Origin: a virus
IMG/VR virus record: IMGVR_UViG_3300046323_000573
Span: 1-31,168 of that record
Reading direction: 5' to 3' (one strand)
Length of the DNA: 31,168 nucleotides
Part shown: positions 5,008-12,771 of the stretch, in pieces
Layout of the letters: each line of letters begins with the position of its first letter
Numbering within the stretch: the first letter of the stretch is position 1
Made by a program: the position numbers and the translations under genes
Notes under the pieces: generated by a model
Told to the model about the DNA's origin: nothing
Database searches by the model: none
What the model saw: only the letters and a program-made list of their open reading frames with translations

Positions 5008-6546
5008 TTATAGTCCTGCACTAGTTATTAAACAATCTGTTTGTAGGACCAAAGAAGCAACTGAAGTAGCGTTCTCAAGAGATACTTGTACAACTTTGGC
5101 CGAGTCAATCACACCTTTTTCTAACAAGTTTTCTACTTTACGAGTCTTAACATTGATGCCTTGACCGTAAACTCTTAATCTAGCTTCGTACTTCTCTTTA
5201 TCCATACCTGCATTAGCTAAAATTTGTTCAAAAGGCTTCTGGATAGCTGCTTTAATCAACTCATAACCTTCTTTTTGACCTCCTTTTAGCTTCTTTTTCA
5301 TCTTGTACTTAGAGATGTACAATAAAGTAGAGCCTCCACCAGCAACATATCCACCTTCTAAGGCAGATTTAACTGCACTAACGGCATCATCTATTCTATC
5401 TTTCTTCTCTTTCACTTCAAGATCAGTAACTCCGCCTACAGTGACAATAGCAACAGCATTTCTTAAGTTTGATAACCTTTTTGAAAGCTTCTCTCTGTCA
5501 ATTGTGTCTGTTGTGTTCTCAACCTGGCTTTTTAAAACTTCAATTCTGCCTAATAAATCCTCGCTTTGCGAATCGCAAATTATAACAGTTCTGTTTTTGT
5601 CAGATATAGCTTTTGAGGCATGGCCTAAAACTGCTTTTTCTGAGAATTTTGGACTAAAAACTTTTGCTCCGGTGAAAATAGCAAGATCTTCCAAAATGTT
5701 AGATCTGTTTACCCCAAAATCAGGGTTCATACTAACTGATACTCTGAATGTACCTTGCATTTTACTTTTGACAAGCATTGTCATAACGCCTTCATCGACA
5801 TCTTCAGCGAAGATCAACAACCCCTTACCTTCGGACTGAGCTTTTCTCACATACTCAGCAACGTCTCCAACTGCATTAATCTTACCGTCAAAAATCAACA
5901 CGTAAGTGTCTTCTAGAACAGCAGTTCCTGTACTATGGTCTGTTACAAAGTGTGGTAATGACCACCCTCTATCAATTGACATACCTTCGATGTAATCTAC
6001 TGTAGTGTCTTTTGTCATTCCTTCTTGTACGTCTACTGTACCATCTACTCCGATCTTCTTGTAAAGCTCTGCAATAATTCCTCCGATAACCTCATCGTTA
6101 TTGGCAGAAATAGTAGCAATTTGCTTTACCTCTTTGTCGTTTACATTTTTCTTCAAGGCTTTTAATGCAACATTAATGTCCTCTAATCCAATTGTAATAC
6201 CTTCTCGAAGTTCTACGTGTGAAATACCAGAATCTAGTTTTTCTACTCCTTTGTTAATAAGCTCCTGAGTAATAACTGTTGCAGTAGTTGTACCGTCACC
6301 AACCAAGTCCACGGTTCTTCTTGCTGCTTCTTTTATTAACTTAGCACCCATCTCCTCATAAGCATCCTCCAAATGAATACTTTCTGCAACTGTAACACCA
6401 TCTTTAGTAATGTGAGGCTTAAACCCCATTTTATTCTCGATGATAACAGTCTTACCTTCAGCACCCATCGTAGTCTTTACTGCATTTGATACAGTGTTTA
6501 TCCCATTTATAAGGGCCTCTTTAGCTTCTGCTCCTAATTTTAACAT
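5008..6546 (-). CDS. groEL: GroEL-like 60-kDa chaperonin
   Basis: 512 residues, ATP-dependent protein-folding chamber. Signature pieces are in order: GAEGKTVII and ITKDGVTVAESI (equatorial, catalytic Asp in TKDG), DLVGDGTTTATVI (nucleotide binding), an apical domain with LIFAEDVDEGVM and VSMNPDFG, and ALEGGYVAGGGSTLLYI (equatorial AGGG). The protein is some 30 residues shorter than cellular GroEL and ends CLITSAGL, without the GGM-repeat tail that normally projects into the cavity. All ATP-site elements I can check are present. It is probably used to fold capsid or other large phage proteins, with the co-chaperonin encoded directly downstream. A dedicated phage GroEL is uncommon; phages more often carry only the co-chaperonin. 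Confidence 0.95.
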   Translation of the reverse strand: MLKLGAEAKEALINGINTVSNAVKTTMGAEGKTVIIENKMGFKPHITKDGVTVAESIHLEDAYEEMGAKLIKEAARRTVDLVGDGTTTATVITQELINKGVEKLDSGISHVELREGITIGLEDINVALKALKKNVNDKEVKQIATISANNDEVIGGIIAELYKKIGVDGTVDVQEGMTKDTTVDYIEGMSIDRGWSLPHFVTDHSTGTAVLEDTYVLIFDGKINAVGDVAEYVRKAQSEGKGLLIFAEDVDEGVMTMLVKSKMQGTFRVSVSMNPDFGVNRSNILEDLAIFTGAKVFSPKFSEKAVLGHASKAISDKNRTVIICDSQSEDLLGRIEVLKSQVENTTDTIDREKLSKRLSNLRNAVAIVTVGGVTDLEVKEKKDRIDDAVSAVKSALEGGYVAGGGSTLLYISKYKMKKKLKGGQKEGYELIKAAIQKPFEQILANAGMDKEKYEARLRVYGQGINVKTRKVENLLEKGVIDSAKVVQVSLENATSVASLVLQTDCLITSAGL

Positions 6547-6551
6547 ACTAT

Positions 6552-6734
6552 TTATTCTTCTTTTTTATAGAAACTCTCTGCTTCTTTTAATAATCTCTGA
6601 TTATCCTCCCAGACTCTGGTAAATCTTTTTTGGTCTTTCTCCCAATTTCCCGACATTCCCGGGAATAACATTTTTAAATCTCCAGACTCTTTGAAAGAAT
6701 TATACTGTTTCTGTATTTGACTCTCCTCTTTCAT
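6552..6734 (-). CDS. Hypothetical protein, 60 aa
   Basis: Start set at ATG 6734 (MKEESQIQKQYNSF); a GTG at 6776 would overlap the upstream gene more deeply. Small, highly charged, helical, with a central FPGMSGNWEKD turn followed by a long basic/acidic helix ending SFYKKEE. No family recognised. It overlaps the preceding gene's end by 35 bases and lies five bases before groEL. Confidence 0.55.
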   Translation of the reverse strand: MKEESQIQKQYNSFKESGDLKMLFPGMSGNWEKDQKRFTRVWEDNQRLLKEAESFYKKEE

Positions 6735-7008
6735 AAGCTCTCTCTTGTAAATTATACAATAAGTTTTTGAAATCACTTCCTTCTAACAGATCCAAGGGTT
6801 TATTTATTCTGTAAACCACTTTATCTTTACCACCAAATTCGTTAGACAACTTTGCAACAAAAGCATCATATTCTTCCATAATGCCCGTTTCTTTATTTAA
6901 CGATTTTTCCTTAGAAAAGGAGAGGTAAGTACATACCCCTCCTAAATTTTGCTTAACGGCAGCCAAGCTTTGTTTAAGGTATAGTGAAAGCAATTGCTCG
7001 TCTCCCAT
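6700..7008 (-). CDS. Hypothetical protein, 102 aa
   Basis: Unrecognised soluble protein, mostly helical: LLSLYLKQSLAAVKQNLGG (5-23), a middle acidic segment with EEYDAFVAKL, and a final helix LLYNLQERAYERGE. ATG 7008 follows the preceding stop by one base, so translation is coupled. It lies within the SSB-to-groEL run of small genes. Confidence 0.6.
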   Translation of the reverse strand: MGDEQLLSLYLKQSLAAVKQNLGGVCTYLSFSKEKSLNKETGIMEEYDAFVAKLSNEFGGKDKVVYRINKPLDLLEGSDFKNLLYNLQERAYERGESNTETV

Positions 7009-7009
7009 C

Positions 7010-7420
7010 TTATTTTACCTCAGTTAACTCGTTTGCTTTTTCTAATTCTTCTCTTGATTTAGCTACGCCATTTTCAACGTTTCTTGTATGGATCTCCATA
7101 ATCAATTGTTGAGCGTCTACCATATCAACAGTAAGTTTTGAAGAATACTTAAACTTTACGTTGTTTGCATTAAATGTTGCCTCTCTGTCAGTAACAGGAA
7201 CTACAACACCTAATTTGATATCCTCTGCAGAAGGATTTTCTACATGAGATCCATCTGCTGTACTTAAATATCTCAATACCTCTGGCATATAGCTTTCGGC
7301 TGTTGCATTTATTCCGTGCTCTACTGCAACCTTAAGTGCCATGAATTCTTTTGCACTAATTGTAATTTGCTCATCTCCAAGATAACCAAAATTCATTGGG
7401 TTTTTTAATTCTGCTGACAT
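7010..7420 (-). CDS. Hypothetical protein, 136 aa
   Basis: ATG 7420 (MSAELKNPMNFGYLG) is one base after the upstream stop and is preferred to a TTG at 7444. The protein has a helix with AKEFMALKVAVEHGI, a beta segment AEDIKLGVVVPVTDREATF, and a C-terminal helix with REELEKANELTEVK. It may be an adaptor or regulatory protein, but I recognise no family. It is co-transcribed with its neighbours. Confidence 0.6.
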   Translation of the reverse strand: MSAELKNPMNFGYLGDEQITISAKEFMALKVAVEHGINATAESYMPEVLRYLSTADGSHVENPSAEDIKLGVVVPVTDREATFNANNVKFKYSSKLTVDMVDAQQLIMEIHTRNVENGVAKSREELEKANELTEVK

Positions 7421-7421
7421 A

Positions 7422-7697
7422 CTATACAGGTTTTTGATCTTCAACTTGTTCTTCCGGAATTACTTGAAACTCTCCGTTAGAAATGTTAATGTTAACTTTT
7501 CCGTACTCTTTTTCTAACTCTGCTCTGAACTCATTGAACTCTAAGTCCTTTTGCTCTACTTGAGATAGGATTGCTTTTTTAGCTGCTTCGTAGTTTAGGG
7601 TTGTTTCGCCTAATGCCATGTTAGCATTTGTAAAAAAGTTTCTAAACTCTTGTAACTTAGTTAATTGTTCGTCTTTAATTTTTGAAACTACTTCCAT
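7422..7697 (-). CDS. Hypothetical coiled-coil protein, 91 aa
   Basis: Residues 5-65 are predicted helical with long acidic/basic amphipathic stretches (LTKLQEFRNFF, then EQKDLEFNEFRAELEKEYG), followed by a short strand VNINISNGEFQVI and a polar tail. It resembles small phage accessory proteins with a helix-hairpin and terminal strand. No specific family. It lies 31 bases downstream of SSB and is one base from the next gene. Confidence 0.6.
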   Translation of the reverse strand: MEVVSKIKDEQLTKLQEFRNFFTNANMALGETTLNYEAAKKAILSQVEQKDLEFNEFRAELEKEYGKVNINISNGEFQVIPEEQVEDQKPV

Positions 7698-7728
7698 TGT
7701 ATACTTCTATTTTTATTATTAATTATTC

Positions 7729-8475
7729 TTAAAATGGTAAATCATCATCATCGTCATCTGAAACTACAGGTGCCTCAAAAGCTTCCTGAGGTGTAACTGG
7801 AGCTACTCGTTTTGCAGATGCCTCATCTTTTGGTTCAGCAGCTGGTGCCTTTTGTTCTTGTTGAGCTGGCTCATCTTTTTTCCAAGTCAATCTAGCTTCT
7901 TCTTTCTCTAATAAAGCAAGTAAGTAAGTGTCTTTTGCTTCCAAAGATGTAGCAGACGGTTTCTTTTTACCTAACTTTTCTACGAACTCTAATGCAGGGA
8001 TATCTCCTTTTACTAAAACTCCTTCTTTATTGTAGTAGCTGTTTGTGATAGCAGATTTCAATTTCTCTCCACTAACTTTAATACTAAGACCAATTCTAGA
8101 ATACTTCTCTCCTTCAGGTACAAAGTTATATCCAGATACTGTAAGGTTTTGACCTTTCTCTAATTGAGGTAACAATTTGATCAAAGATTCTGCGTAAGTA
8201 TTATCTACTTGTTGTTTTTGATCGTAAATAGAAATTGGCAAGTAATAAATATCATCACCGTCTTTTAAACTGATTGATATTTGTTGACCGAATTTCCCAT
8301 CATAGATAGAAACTGAATCTAAAACCCCTGTTACTCCATCTGAGTAATACTTTCTGTAACTTACATTACCTTTTGTTGATGTATGCTGTGCATATCCATC
8401 TAAAACCTCTTTTGAGTACTGGAAAAATTTACCTGATCCAAACTCTAACTGCAAATAATTTTTACTTAACGCCAT
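7729..8475 (-). CDS. Single-stranded DNA-binding protein (SSB-like)
   Basis: 248 residues. The N-terminal ~150 residues form an OB-like beta-rich domain (VTGVLDSVSIYDGKFGQQIS, then ISIYDQKQQVDN, then GQNLTVSGYNFVP). A Pro/Ala/Lys/Glu-rich linker follows, and the last nine residues are DDDDDDLPF. This acidic aromatic tip is the SSB C-terminal peptide that recruits replication and repair proteins (established). The N-terminal domain does not resemble bacterial SSB closely, so it is a divergent or phage-type SSB. It would coat ssDNA during replication and recombination, with the RecA and helicase encoded upstream in the same direction. Confidence 0.8.
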   Translation of the reverse strand: MALSKNYLQLEFGSGKFFQYSKEVLDGYAQHTSTKGNVSYRKYYSDGVTGVLDSVSIYDGKFGQQISISLKDGDDIYYLPISIYDQKQQVDNTYAESLIKLLPQLEKGQNLTVSGYNFVPEGEKYSRIGLSIKVSGEKLKSAITNSYYNKEGVLVKGDIPALEFVEKLGKKKPSATSLEAKDTYLLALLEKEEARLTWKKDEPAQQEQKAPAAEPKDEASAKRVAPVTPQEAFEAPVVSDDDDDDLPF

Positions 8476-8884
8476 TCTTCTTTACTTTTTTAATTTTCTT
8501 TTCTATTTGTTTAATTGTTTCTTTTACACTGATTTTATAATCTAAATCTAGGTAAACAGTACTTCCTGGTAAAGCTCCGTCTGCTTCTGAGAAAAACACT
8601 ATAGCACCTGGCCTAATTTTAGTCTTTGTCTCTATTGCTTCTAAATCTTCTTGCTTAACTTGGAAGATTGCTTTAGTAGGACTGTCTGACATCTCCATTA
8701 AATCTTCCGGTGGGTCAATCCCAAGCTCTTTGTAGTACTCATAATCTCTACCGTAATCATCTTTTTGTACACCTTGTGTGTCTAAAAAAGATTTTGCTAA
8801 ATTATCCCCGACATCTTTTTTTAAGACCATCGTAATAATTGTTAAATCAATAAACTCTTTTTGCGGCTTTGACTTCTTACTCAT
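8462..8884 (-). CDS. Hypothetical protein, 140 aa
   Basis: Unrecognised. It starts with a basic segment MSKKSKPQKEF, contains an acidic middle (DDYGRDYEYYKELGIDPPEDL), a beta-rich part around KIRPGAIVFFSEADGALPG and VYLDLDYKIS, and ends in a strongly basic helix (IKQIEKKIKKVKKNG). It overlaps the SSB start by 14 bases and the preceding small gene by eight bases. The context suggests a DNA-replication accessory, but that is positional only. Confidence 0.6.
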   Translation of the reverse strand: MSKKSKPQKEFIDLTIITMVLKKDVGDNLAKSFLDTQGVQKDDYGRDYEYYKELGIDPPEDLMEMSDSPTKAIFQVKQEDLEAIETKTKIRPGAIVFFSEADGALPGSTVYLDLDYKISVKETIKQIEKKIKKVKKNGVK

Positions 8885-9023
8885 ACTTTTCTTTTTTTAC
8901 GAGCGTGGTAATTTTTACCTTATTACCTACGACTCTGATTTCTAAATTTTGCTCGAAGTTTATTTTACTTCTTTCTATTGGAGCACCGTTTAAAAAATAC
9001 TTAAATTTTACTTCTTCGCTCAT
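8877..9023 (-). CDS. Hypothetical protein, 48 aa
   Basis: Short leftward frame, ATG 9023 to TAA 8877 (starts MSEEVKFKYFLNGAPIERSK, ends KKEKYE). It appears to be a small beta-strand protein (VKFKYFL, LEIRVVG, KVKITTLV). It is convincing because it begins 20 bases downstream of a strong promoter box at 9043-9050 and overlaps the start of the next gene by eight bases, as is typical of this operon. Function unknown. Confidence 0.65.
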   Translation of the reverse strand: MSEEVKFKYFLNGAPIERSKINFEQNLEIRVVGNKVKITTLVKKEKYE

Positions 9024-9042
9024 ACTTTTATTATTTATTTTG

Positions 9043-9074
9043 CAAAGATACAACAAATTTTTTAAACTACCAAA
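9043..9074 (-). promoter_or_regulatory. Bacteroidota-type promoter for the SSB-groEL operon
   Basis: On the leftward strand TTTG (9074-9071), 20 bases, then TATCTTTG (9050-9043). It lies between phoH and the 48-aa gene and gives a leader of about 15 bases. It is one of several near-identical promoters in the window. Confidence 0.75.
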
Positions 9075-9091
9075 CTTTTTTTAAAAACTTT

Positions 9092-9778
9092 TTATTTTTT
9101 ATTGTGCTCGTAGTCTAATATCTTAGAAATCAACTCAGAACGGTGGTTTGATTTAAGTTTGTGCCAGCTAATTTCTTGAATAGCTTTTGATAAATCCATT
9201 GCATAGTGCAATCCAGTGTAGCCATCCTTAATATCACTTTGTTCATTGTCACCATTTATGATGATCTTTCCTCCTTTACCAAGTCTTGTTAAAATAGCTA
9301 ACATTTCGTGTTTAGTAAGGTTTTGTGCCTCCTCTACTACTAGCACTTGACCTTTATCAATTGTCTTACCCCTAATATACTGTACAGGTAATCCTTGTAT
9401 CTGGCCCTCTTTGATGTGCTTATCTACCTTATCTTTATCGTAACACTTGTATAAGTTATCACGGAAAGCTTCAATATAAGGGTCAAATTTAGAATCTAAT
9501 TCCCCTGGTAAAAATCCCAAAGACTTTCCAACCTCAACTGCAGCTCTAGTTACCAACACTTGTGTAACTTCTTTCTTAAACATAAGATCTAAAACTGATT
9601 GTGCTGTAACTAAGGACTTGCCTGATCCAGCATAACCTGTTATAACAATTATCTCTGAGTTGTAGATTGACTCTTTTACCTTTTTCTGATCTTCGTCTAA
9701 AGTAATTTTATACTTTATTTCGTTCTTTAACACTCTGGCCGGTTTAGCTGAAGTTGCTTTTTCTTTTGCTATGTGCAT
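9092..9778 (-). CDS. phoH: PhoH-like ATPase
   Basis: 228 residues from ATG 9778, four bases after the upstream stop; an upstream TTG at 9790 would overlap and is rejected. Walker A is GYAGSGKS (48-55) and Walker B is VLVVEEAQNLT, with the EEAQN form usual for PhoH/PIN-associated ATPases. Then come GKGGKIIINGDNEQSD (a sensor-like Gly/Asp-rich strand) and SWHKLKSNHRSE with the arginine-finger region. PhoH-like ATPases are frequent in phages, and some have RNA helicase activity (family knowledge); the phage role is not settled. It is downstream of recA and the GIY-YIG gene, probably in the same transcript. Confidence 0.9.
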   Translation of the reverse strand: MHIAKEKATSAKPARVLKNEIKYKITLDEDQKKVKESIYNSEIIVITGYAGSGKSLVTAQSVLDLMFKKEVTQVLVTRAAVEVGKSLGFLPGELDSKFDPYIEAFRDNLYKCYDKDKVDKHIKEGQIQGLPVQYIRGKTIDKGQVLVVEEAQNLTKHEMLAILTRLGKGGKIIINGDNEQSDIKDGYTGLHYAMDLSKAIQEISWHKLKSNHRSELISKILDYEHNKK

Positions 9779-9782
9779 ATTA

Positions 9783-10247
9783 TTAATCAATTATTTTTTT
9801 ACCAAAACGTCTTATTGATACCCCATCATTTAGATACTTAGGATCTTCTAATGCATCAGAACAGATAATATGCTTTGCTTCTTGATAAGTCAAGTCATTA
9901 TCATTTGTAGAAAACATTATAATCTCACGAAAGATATCATACTTTGTGCTGTTTGCTTTTATATACTTGTTGCTTGATACATAAGCTTTCCAGTCTCCCT
10001 CTTTTATGACATACTCGTACGCTTTCTTCCTTTTATCTTTGAGAGCGGCTGTCTCCTTTTTACCAAAAGCTCTTTTACGCTTCGTATAAACATTCTTTTT
10101 ACCAATGTACTCAAATGCTACAGCTCCTGATTTTTTATCTCTCAGTGTAAGCTTATAGACAAAGCCCCATACTTTGGGGCAATGTCTTTGCATATCAGTA
10201 ATTGAATTTATATCATGTCCTTGGTATATCCAATTATGTACTGCCAT
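9783..10247 (-). CDS. GIY-YIG-like nuclease (Seg-like homing type)
   Basis: 154 residues. GFVYKLTL (28-35) and FEYIGKKNVY (45-54) are the two strands of a GIY-YIG fold in the divergent VYK...YIGKK form seen in phage Seg-like nucleases. Further on are DWKAYVSSNKYI and YDIFREIIMFS, matching the W..Y.gSs and F..EI.. motifs of that group (family knowledge). An Arg/Lys-rich insertion lies between. It could be a free-standing homing endonuclease or a domesticated nuclease in recombination. It sits between recA and phoH, two bases from recA's stop, with no sign of its own promoter. Confidence 0.6.
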   Translation of the reverse strand: MAVHNWIYQGHDINSITDMQRHCPKVWGFVYKLTLRDKKSGAVAFEYIGKKNVYTKRKRAFGKKETAALKDKRKKAYEYVIKEGDWKAYVSSNKYIKANSTKYDIFREIIMFSTNDNDLTYQEAKHIICSDALEDPKYLNDGVSIRRFGKKIID

Positions 10248-10249
10248 AT

Positions 10250-11233
10250 CTAGATATTAAAGTATTCTCTAATTTTTTGCTCAAGCTCTTCAGCTAATTC
10301 TGGGTTATCTTTCAACAGTTGTTTTACGTTAGCACCTCCTTGGCCTAATTTTGTATCACCGTAATTGTACCATGATCCTGTTTTTTTGATAATTCCAATA
10401 TTTTCTCCAATAGCTAATATTTCACTTGTTCTATCAATACCTTCTCCAAATATGATATCAAACTCAGTTACTTGGAAAGGAGGAGCAAGTTTGTTTTTAA
10501 TAGTTTTGGCTTTTACCTTACTGTTAATAACATGGCCTTCGCTGTCTGTGTCTCCTTTACTTTTTCTCATATCAATACGAGTAGAAGCATAGAATTTAAG
10601 AGCCTCTCCACCAGGAACTGTCTCTGGACTACCAAACATAACACCAATCTTCATACGAATCTGATTTGTAAAAAGAAGTACTGTGTTTGTTTTGCTAACA
10701 ATACCTGTAAGTTTTCTACAAGCCTGTGACATTAAACGTGCATGAAGACCCATTTTAGAATCCCCCATTTCACCTTCAATTTCAGCTTTTGGTGTTAATG
10801 CAGCAACTGAATCAATGACACAAACTGATATTTTACCAGATGCAATCAAAGCTTCAGCAATTTCTAGTGCTTGCTCACCATTATCAGGCTGTGAGATTAT
10901 TACTTGGTTCATGTCTAATCCTAAATGCTCTGCGTAGTTTCTGTCGAATGCGTGTTCTGCGTCAATAAAAGCTACCCTTTTGTTAGGGTTATCCTTTTGA
11001 GCCTGTATCATAGTATGGATACATAGCGTTGTCTTACCTGAACTTTCCGGTGCAAATATCTCAACCATTCTTCCTTTACCCCAACCACCACCGGTGATAA
11101 TGTCCATTCCCAATGAACCTGTACTTTGTCTTTCTGTTTGGATAACTGTGTCACCTACGATAACAGCACCTTTTCCAAATCTTTTGTCCATACTCGCAAG
11201 TACGTCCAACAACGGGTCTTTTTCTTCTGCCAT
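10250..11233 (-). CDS. recA: RecA recombinase
   Basis: 327 residues, about 20-25 shorter than cellular RecA, mostly at the C-terminus. The family landmarks are intact: [14 protein letters not shown], Walker [10 protein letters not shown] (61-69), [33 protein letters not shown] split across strands 3-4, [13 protein letters not shown] (L2 region), and [11 protein letters not shown]. It forms ATP-dependent filaments on ssDNA for strand exchange and repair. It has its own promoter (11255-11285) and a short leader; the GIY-YIG gene and phoH follow on the same transcript. Confidence 0.97.
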   Translation of the reverse strand: MAEEKDPLLDVLASMDKRFGKGAVIVGDTVIQTERQSTGSLGMDIITGGGWGKGRMVEIFAPESSGKTTLCIHTMIQAQKDNPNKRVAFIDAEHAFDRNYAEHLGLDMNQVIISQPDNGEQALEIAEALIASGKISVCVIDSVAALTPKAEIEGEMGDSKMGLHARLMSQACRKLTGIVSKTNTVLLFTNQIRMKIGVMFGSPETVPGGEALKFYASTRIDMRKSKGDTDSEGHVINSKVKAKTIKNKLAPPFQVTEFDIIFGEGIDRTSEILAIGENIGIIKKTGSWYNYGDTKLGQGGANVKQLLKDNPELAEELEQKIREYFNI

Positions 11234-11254
11234 AATTTACTTTTAATTTGTGTA

Positions 11255-11285
11255 CAAAGGTACAAAAAAATTACTAATTAACAAA
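11255..11285 (-). promoter_or_regulatory. Bacteroidota-type promoter for recA
   Basis: On the leftward strand TTTG (11285-11282), exactly 19 bases, then TACCTTTG (11262-11255), upstream of the recA ATG at 11233. The bases before TTTG read TTAAATATATTTG, resembling the extended -33 motif seen at other promoters here. Confidence 0.8.
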
Positions 11286-11290
11286 TATAT

Positions 11291-12688
11291 TTAAGAAATA
11301 TTTAACAAAGTTGCTATCTCTTTTTTCAGCCAATTTTGATTAGGTCTGAATGTAAAATTCTCCATAATCCAAACTAGGTAACCTTTATCTTTAGCAAGTA
11401 TTGCATTGAGTGTGTGATCTTTATACTTACCAAAAGTAAGCCTAGTTGTACCAACACCTGACACTGTAACACCTACTGTTTTTGCTATATTAGGATTGTA
11501 CTTTTTCTCAAGGTTTGACTTTCTTGGTCTATTTTTTGCCTCTATCGGGTAGTTACTTATTAGAAACTCTCCATTAAAAAGACCCCAACCATAACCTTTT
11601 ATAAACTCTACAGTAAAATCCTCAACTCTTCCAAATCTTTTATAGTTCTCACTAAGATCAATAACAACGGTCTTTGTCTTATTATCGTGTATACGAACCC
11701 CTCTACCAATCATTTGGTAGTAAAGTGCAAAAGACATTGTTGATCTTGCTAGTATAATAGTCTCTAATTCTGGATAATCAAACCCTGTAGTTAGGATCCC
11801 TACGTTTATTACAACCTTGATATCTCCATTTTTAAAACCTTCAATTATCTCATCTCTTTCTTTTTTAGAGGATAGTGAACTAACATATCTAGAACCTTTT
11901 ATCTTATTTGATAAAATTTCTGCCTCCGCTATAGAGGGTACAAATACTAGTATTGATTTAGAACCTTCATACAAACAATGCTCTACATTATCAACAACTT
12001 GTGATTGTAGGTCATTATTCTGATAGAAGCTCTTCATGCTATCTTCTGTGTAATCTGATCCTGATGAGTTAACTTTTAAAAATGTATCATCCTGCTCAAC
12101 TATACGGTATTCTAGAGGGGTCCAGTGACTTCCGGTCACCATACTTCCTATTTGATGAACATAAGCAATATCAGTAAACAACTTTCCTTTTACTTTTGTT
12201 AGCATCTTAAGCTCGGCACCACTCATAGAGCTCGCCAATATAAATGGTGTTGCGGTAAGTCCTAGTGTATTGTTTATTCCTAAGTCTTTTAAAAAAGAGC
12301 GTAGTTGTGATCCTGACTTTACGCCAATATGAGCCTCATCAATAATAAGCTTCTTGACTTTTAGTCTCTTTAGCTCATTGACGGCTTTCTTTATAGAACC
12401 TATAGTTGCAAAGGTAACTTTACTTATTTCTTTTACTCCAGCAGATGCCGAGTATATAGTAGCTTCACCGCCAACATCTATAAACTTCTTATAGTTCTGC
12501 TCAAGCAACTCTTTTGAAGGCTGTAGGATAACCACAGGCTCGTTTAACTGCTTTACTATTTCTGCTATTACAATTGATTTACCGGCACCAGTAGGTAACA
12601 CAAGTAACTCTCGTCTTGACTTATCTGAGTTAAGCAGTTCCAAACCTTTTGCAACTGAATCACTTTGGTAATCTCTTAATTTATACAT
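11291..12688 (-). CDS. SF2 DEAH-box DNA helicase with ExoX-like C-terminal domain
   Basis: 465 residues. The frame could open at 12733, but the promoter box at 12704-12711 lies inside that extension, so ATG 12688 (MYKLRDYQSDSV) is the start. RecG/UvsW/type III-like SF2 motifs are visible: RDYQ, Walker A LPTGAGKS (31-38), LIIDEAH (motif II), LGLTATP (motif III), VFVPS and later ILTTGFDYPE and YQMIGRGVRI (motifs V and VI). After the helicase core, LTFGKYKDHTLNAILA and YLVWIMENF match the ExoX-like C-terminal module (FGKYKG..L.EI...YL.W) known from exonuclease X and phage proteins. It likely unwinds or anneals DNA during replication and recombination; the extra module may tether a partner or DNA. 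Confidence 0.85.
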   Translation of the reverse strand: MYKLRDYQSDSVAKGLELLNSDKSRRELLVLPTGAGKSIVIAEIVKQLNEPVVILQPSKELLEQNYKKFIDVGGEATIYSASAGVKEISKVTFATIGSIKKAVNELKRLKVKKLIIDEAHIGVKSGSQLRSFLKDLGINNTLGLTATPFILASSMSGAELKMLTKVKGKLFTDIAYVHQIGSMVTGSHWTPLEYRIVEQDDTFLKVNSSGSDYTEDSMKSFYQNNDLQSQVVDNVEHCLYEGSKSILVFVPSIAEAEILSNKIKGSRYVSSLSSKKERDEIIEGFKNGDIKVVINVGILTTGFDYPELETIILARSTMSFALYYQMIGRGVRIHDNKTKTVVIDLSENYKRFGRVEDFTVEFIKGYGWGLFNGEFLISNYPIEAKNRPRKSNLEKKYNPNIAKTVGVTVSGVGTTRLTFGKYKDHTLNAILAKDKGYLVWIMENFTFRPNQNWLKKEIATLLNIS

Positions 12689-12703
12689 ACTTAAATATTT
12701 TTG

Positions 12704-12734
12704 CAAAGATACAACAATTATACTAAACTGCAAA
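12704..12734 (-). promoter_or_regulatory. Bacteroidota-type promoter for the helicase gene
   Basis: On the leftward strand TTTG (12734-12731), 19 bases, then TATCTTTG (12711-12704). The start codon at 12688 follows after about 15 bases, leaving a very short leader, and this fixes the helicase start. Confidence 0.8.
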
Positions 12735-12771
12735 ACTTTTATGTAAATATTTTACAATTATTTTCAGTACT

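Noticed and set aside
5303-5839. 178-aa rightward frame opposite groEL
   Set aside because: It lies entirely antisense to a strongly conserved chaperonin gene, has no promoter or leader and its composition is that of the complement of a coding strand.
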